In this document: positions 61,092-64,000 of the stretch, one piece after another
Layout of the letters: each line of letters starts with the position of its first letter
Numbering within the stretch: position 1 is the first letter of the stretch
Source: Aquabacterium sp029268225
GTDB lineage: Bacteria; Pseudomonadota; Gammaproteobacteria; Burkholderiales; Burkholderiaceae_C
DNA: 64,000 bases
NCBI RefSeq assembly: GCF_037482285.1
Contig: NZ_JBBEYB010000017.1
Coordinates: 8,954 to 72,953, forward strand
Direction of reading: 5' to 3'
The notes under the pieces: model-generated
Told to the model about the DNA's origin: nothing
Seen by the model: the letters and a program-made list of their open reading frames with translations, nothing else
Database searches by the model: none
Translations under genes and position numbers: made by a program

Positions 61092-63101
61092 ATGCAGCAG
61101 CCTCTCGATAGCATTCGCGCGATCCGACGCTGGATGTACAGCGCACCTTTGCGCGACTTTTTGGCACAAGACGCTGATGCCATTCTCGGGGCCTTGCTGC
61201 GGACTTCGGAAGGTGATGTCGAACTCACTCAACGCAACGCCTGGACTCAGCAAATACAAGTATTGAAGTCCTTGGCCCTGCCAGCTGAGTTGATTGCCGA
61301 CGGCCGCATCTACTTTGAGTTGACCGTCCCACGGCTGGGTCGTCGGGCGGATGTCGTGCTGCTGACCGGCCCCCTCATGGTCATTTTGGAGTTCAAAGTT
61401 GGGGAATCCCACTTTGATCGATCGGCCATCAATCAGGTCTGGGATTACGCACTCGACTTCAAATACTTCCACGAATCGAGTCACCACATCCATGTCTTGC
61501 CGGTGTTGATCGCAACCGAGGCATCGCCTCGGGCGTACAACCTTGAGCAAACCATCCATAACGATGGCCTTTACCTGCCCGTCTGCGCAGCCACCAGCCA
61601 ACTTGCATCGCTGCTCATCGATGCCATCACCACCACTACGGCAACACGGATTGATGTTCAGCGATGGGAGCAGGGCCGCTACATGCCGACCCCAACCATT
61701 GTGGAAGCAGCCCGTGCCCTCTACGCGGGGCACAGGGTTGAAGACGTCTCACGCAATGATGCTGGTGCACAAAATCTGGCTGAGACCACGCACGCCATAG
61801 ATCAGATCATTGACGAAGCACGTCAACGTGGGCAAAAGTGCATCTGCTTTGTCACAGGCGTGCCGGGAGCGGGCAAAACATTGGTTGGGTTGAATGTCGC
61901 GAACCGCCACCTCGATGCCGACAGCGATACATACAGCGTCTTCTTGTCGGGTAACGGTCCGCTGGTGGCCGTTTTAAGAGAAGCATTGATACGCGATAGG
62001 GTTGAGCGTGCAGCCAGTGAAGGCACCCGCATTCTCAAGAGTGAAGCCAAGAAAGAGGTTGAGGCCTTCATCCAAAACGTTCACCACTTTCGCGACGAAT
62101 ACCTCCGCGATCACGGCGCTCCGCCTGAGCATGTGGTGCTTTTTGATGAAGCCCAACGTGCGTGGGATCTGGCGCAGACCAGTGCCTTCATGCAACGCAA
62201 GAAGGGGCAGGTTGGTTTCAACCAGTCAGAGCCCGAGTTCTTGATTTCCTGTCTGGATCGGCATGACAACTGGGCCGTGATTGTGTGCCTCGTTGGCAGC
62301 GGCCAAGAGATCAACACGGGTGAAGGCGGCATCGACGAATGGCTCACCGCCCTGCTGCGTAGATTCCCATCATGGAAGGTGCACTTGTCACCGCAGTTGA
62401 TCGACGAGCAACCCAGCGACGCCTTGAGGGCCATCCTTGATAAATCAGACACTGTGCAGAACACGTCACTGCATCTGGCCACGTCCATGCGCTCGTTCCG
62501 TGCCGAGTCCTTGAGTCGCTTCGTCAAGGAGGTGCTGAATTTCGAGATCGCATCTGCACGGCAAACCCTCTCGGGGCTTCAACACAAATATCCGATTGTG
62601 CTCACACGTGATCTGCACCGGGCGAAGCGGTGGCTGAAGCAACAGGCTCGTGGCACCGAGCGATATGGCATCGTCGTGTCCTCACAGGCCGAGCGATTGA
62701 AGCCTCACGCCATTGACGTGCGCGTGAAAACCGATCCCGTGAAGTGGTTCCTGGATGGCAACGAGGACACCCGATCGTCTTTCTACTTGGAGGATGTGGC
62801 CACCGAATTCCAGGTTCAGGGGCTTGAGTTGGACTGGGCTTGTGTGGTGTGGGATGGTGACTTGCGTGTTCATGGCGACGCATGGTCGCATCACCAATTC
62901 CGAGGCTCTCGATGGAACCGGATCAACAAGGTGGAACGCAAGCGTTACCTTGAAAACGCATACCGCGTCCTTTTGACCCGCGCCCGACAAGGCATGGTTC
63001 TGGTGGTTCCAGAGGGTGATACGGAGGATCCAACACGGTCGGAGAGTTTCTATGATCCGACCTATTCGTATCTCCGCTCGCTGGGCATTCCCGAACTCTG
63101 A
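61092..63101 (+). CDS. PD-(D/E)XK nuclease fused to DUF2075 P-loop (helicase-like) domain
   Basis: A 669-residue protein. The N-terminal domain (60-125) has a RecB-like nuclease signature: GRRADVVLL (D87), VILEFKVGES (E100, K102) and a QVWDY motif (Q115, Y119). The C-terminal DUF2075 domain has Walker A GVPGAGKTLVGL near 257-264, Walker B VVLFDEAQRAWD near 348-358, and an SF1-helicase-like tail (NAYRVLLTRARQGMVLVVPEGD). Such nuclease-ATPase fusions are typical of defence islands. Base composition appears lower in GC than the neighbourhood, consistent with transfer. Start ATG 61092 with a GGATGG site. Confidence 0.85.
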   Translation: MQQPLDSIRAIRRWMYSAPLRDFLAQDADAILGALLRTSEGDVELTQRNAWTQQIQVLKSLALPAELIADGRIYFELTVPRLGRRADVVLLTGPLMVILEFKVGESHFDRSAINQVWDYALDFKYFHESSHHIHVLPVLIATEASPRAYNLEQTIHNDGLYLPVCAATSQLASLLIDAITTTTATRIDVQRWEQGRYMPTPTIVEAARALYAGHRVEDVSRNDAGAQNLAETTHAIDQIIDEARQRGQKCICFVTGVPGAGKTLVGLNVANRHLDADSDTYSVFLSGNGPLVAVLREALIRDRVERAASEGTRILKSEAKKEVEAFIQNVHHFRDEYLRDHGAPPEHVVLFDEAQRAWDLAQTSAFMQRKKGQVGFNQSEPEFLISCLDRHDNWAVIVCLVGSGQEINTGEGGIDEWLTALLRRFPSWKVHLSPQLIDEQPSDALRAILDKSDTVQNTSLHLATSMRSFRAESLSRFVKEVLNFEIASARQTLSGLQHKYPIVLTRDLHRAKRWLKQQARGTERYGIVVSSQAERLKPHAIDVRVKTDPVKWFLDGNEDTRSSFYLEDVATEFQVQGLELDWACVVWDGDLRVHGDAWSHHQFRGSRWNRINKVERKRYLENAYRVLLTRARQGMVLVVPEGDTEDPTRSESFYDPTYSYLRSLGIPEL

Positions 63102-63113
63102 GCCTCGAAGAGG

Positions 63114-63154
63114 TCTGAGCATGGGGGGATTTCAGCAATCCCCCCATGCTCAGA
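63114..63154 (+). terminator. Perfect 18-bp hairpin after the defence-like operon
   Basis: An 18-base arm starting TCTGAGCATGGGG (63114-63131) pairs perfectly with 63137-63154 across a 5-base loop (TCAGC). It lacks a T-tract on the plus strand. It could be a terminator, an mRNA end-protector or an IS-associated cruciform; a further AATCCCCCC piece of one arm recurs at 63159-63168, just before the IS. Confidence 0.6.
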
Positions 63155-63170
63155 GCCAAATCCCCCCCAG

Positions 63171-64000
63171 CTAGGGCGTGTTAACACTAATGGCGACGGC
63201 GACGATTGCGCCAGAAAATCTCCGACATGGAGATCACGCCCGAACAATTCGCTACCATCGAACACTGCCTGCCCAGGCAGCGTGGCAACGTCAGCCTGAG
63301 CAATCTGCAGGTGGTCAATGCGATCCTTTATGTGGCCGAACATGGTTGCAAGTGGCGCGGACTGCCCAAACGCTTCGGCAACTGGCACACGATTTACACG
63401 CGCATGAATCGCTGGACCAAAGCTGGCGTCCTGGATCGCATGTTCGAGGAGTTGCAGCGTGCGCAAGTCGTGCGTATCAGGATCGAAGCCGTCTCGCTGG
63501 ACTCCACAAGCATCAAGGTCCATCCCGACGGCACGGGGGCACTAAAAAAAACGGCCCACAAGCCATCGGAAAGTCCCGAGGCGGATGGAACACCAAGATT
63601 CATATGGTTGCCGCGGATGCTCGAACGGCCGTAACGTTTTGCCTCTCGCCTGGGCAGGCACACGACGCACCCGAAGGCCGGCGCCTGCTCAGCAGTCTTG
63701 GGCCCGCCAGCAGGCCGGTGCATTTGTTGATGGACCGCGCCTACGAAGGCAACGAGACACGGCAGCTGGCACTGGATCTGGGTTTCATTCCGGTGGTGCC
63801 ACCAATGAAGACGCGGAACGAACCGTGGGACTACGACCGCGAGATGTACAAGCGCCGCAATGAGGTGGAGCGGTTGTTCCGTCGACTCAAAGGCTATCGC
63901 CGTATCTTCTCGCGGTTCGAGAAACTCGACCTCATGTTCCTGGGCTTCATCAGCTTCGTGCTCGTCGCTGATGGACTTCGGATGTGTTAACAGGCCCTAG
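63171..64000 (+). mobile_element. Complete IS5-family element, IS427-like
   Basis: An 830-bp insertion sequence with terminal inverted repeats CTAGGGCGTGTTAACAC at the left (63171) and, reading the reverse strand, CTAGGGCCTGTTAACAC at the right end; one mismatch in 17. Both ends carry CTAG, which may include the TA or CTAG target duplication. It encodes one transposase in two overlapping frames. The right end coincides with the last base of the window, so the flanking duplication cannot be verified. Confidence 0.88.
63227..63990 (+). CDS. IS5-family DDE transposase, made by -1 frameshifting
   Basis: The upstream frame (from ATG 63227) encodes the helix-turn-helix N-terminus (EITPEQFATIEHCLPRQRGN...ILYVAEHGCKWRGLPKRFGNWHTIYTRMNRW) and the first Asp (AVSLDSTSIKVH). 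The downstream frame carries LLMDRAYEGN (second Asp) and EMYKRRNEVERLFRRLKGYRRI (Glu with the Y-R-K/E-x6 signature), so the DDE triad is intact only after frameshifting. The shift is -1 and most probably occurs on the A8 run at 63544-63551. The stop (63988-63990) lies inside the right inverted repeat. Confidence 0.88.

Overview
The window is a dense, high-GC stretch of what looks like a chromosome of a Burkholderiales betaproteobacterium, in the broad Comamonadaceae or Rubrivivax/Leptothrix neighbourhood. This rests on gene content and codon bias: FlhDC flagellar master regulators, a class II (B12-dependent) ribonucleotide reductase, ProQ with a basic tail, AhpC/AhpF and AcuI. No 16S or other placement marker is present, so the genus stays open. 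No tRNA, rRNA or CRISPR array was seen.

Positions 1-24 kb are mainly housekeeping and signalling. They hold the 3' part of mltA, an HSL-type esterase, an HDOD protein, priA, a gene-free 0.9 kb gap with DnaA boxes and repeated 15-mers, a secreted depolymerase-like esterase, a SET-domain protein, a SAM methyltransferase translationally coupled to proQ, a second esterase and trhP. Two large divergent c-di-GMP proteins follow, one ending in a CZB zinc-sensor domain, then an MBL hydrolase, a MotA/MotB stator pair and ahpC-ahpF with a well-spaced OxyR-type site.

Positions 24-43 kb hold flhDC, a three-gene LolD/FtsX/AttH-like export or lipid operon, a geranylgeranyl-reductase-like flavoprotein, a protein made of three PTPS/QueD units, AcuI, an MpaB-like oxygenase, nrdJ, an MFS permease and a large lipoprotein. 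Positions 43-53.4 kb form a catabolic cluster. A leftward run (FAD dehydrogenase, GMC alcohol oxidase, coniferyl-aldehyde-type dehydrogenase, BASS symporter, ThDP enzyme) is divergent from an AraC regulator, which is followed by a second aldehyde dehydrogenase. The logic suggests oxidation of an alcohol to an aldehyde and then an acid, but the substrate is unknown.

Positions 55-64 kb look like an accessory island. It holds a ParDE module, an orphan TAXI-type binding protein, a Phd/RelE module followed by hipB and a truncated hipA, and then a rightward putative defence operon. That operon comprises a small SAM methyltransferase, an HNH nuclease of the phosphorothioate-DNA-binding McrA type, and a protein fusing a PD-(D/E)XK nuclease to a DUF2075 P-loop domain. 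It ends at a perfect 18-bp hairpin and a complete IS5-family element that runs to the last base of the window. This island is the best candidate for an undescribed system.
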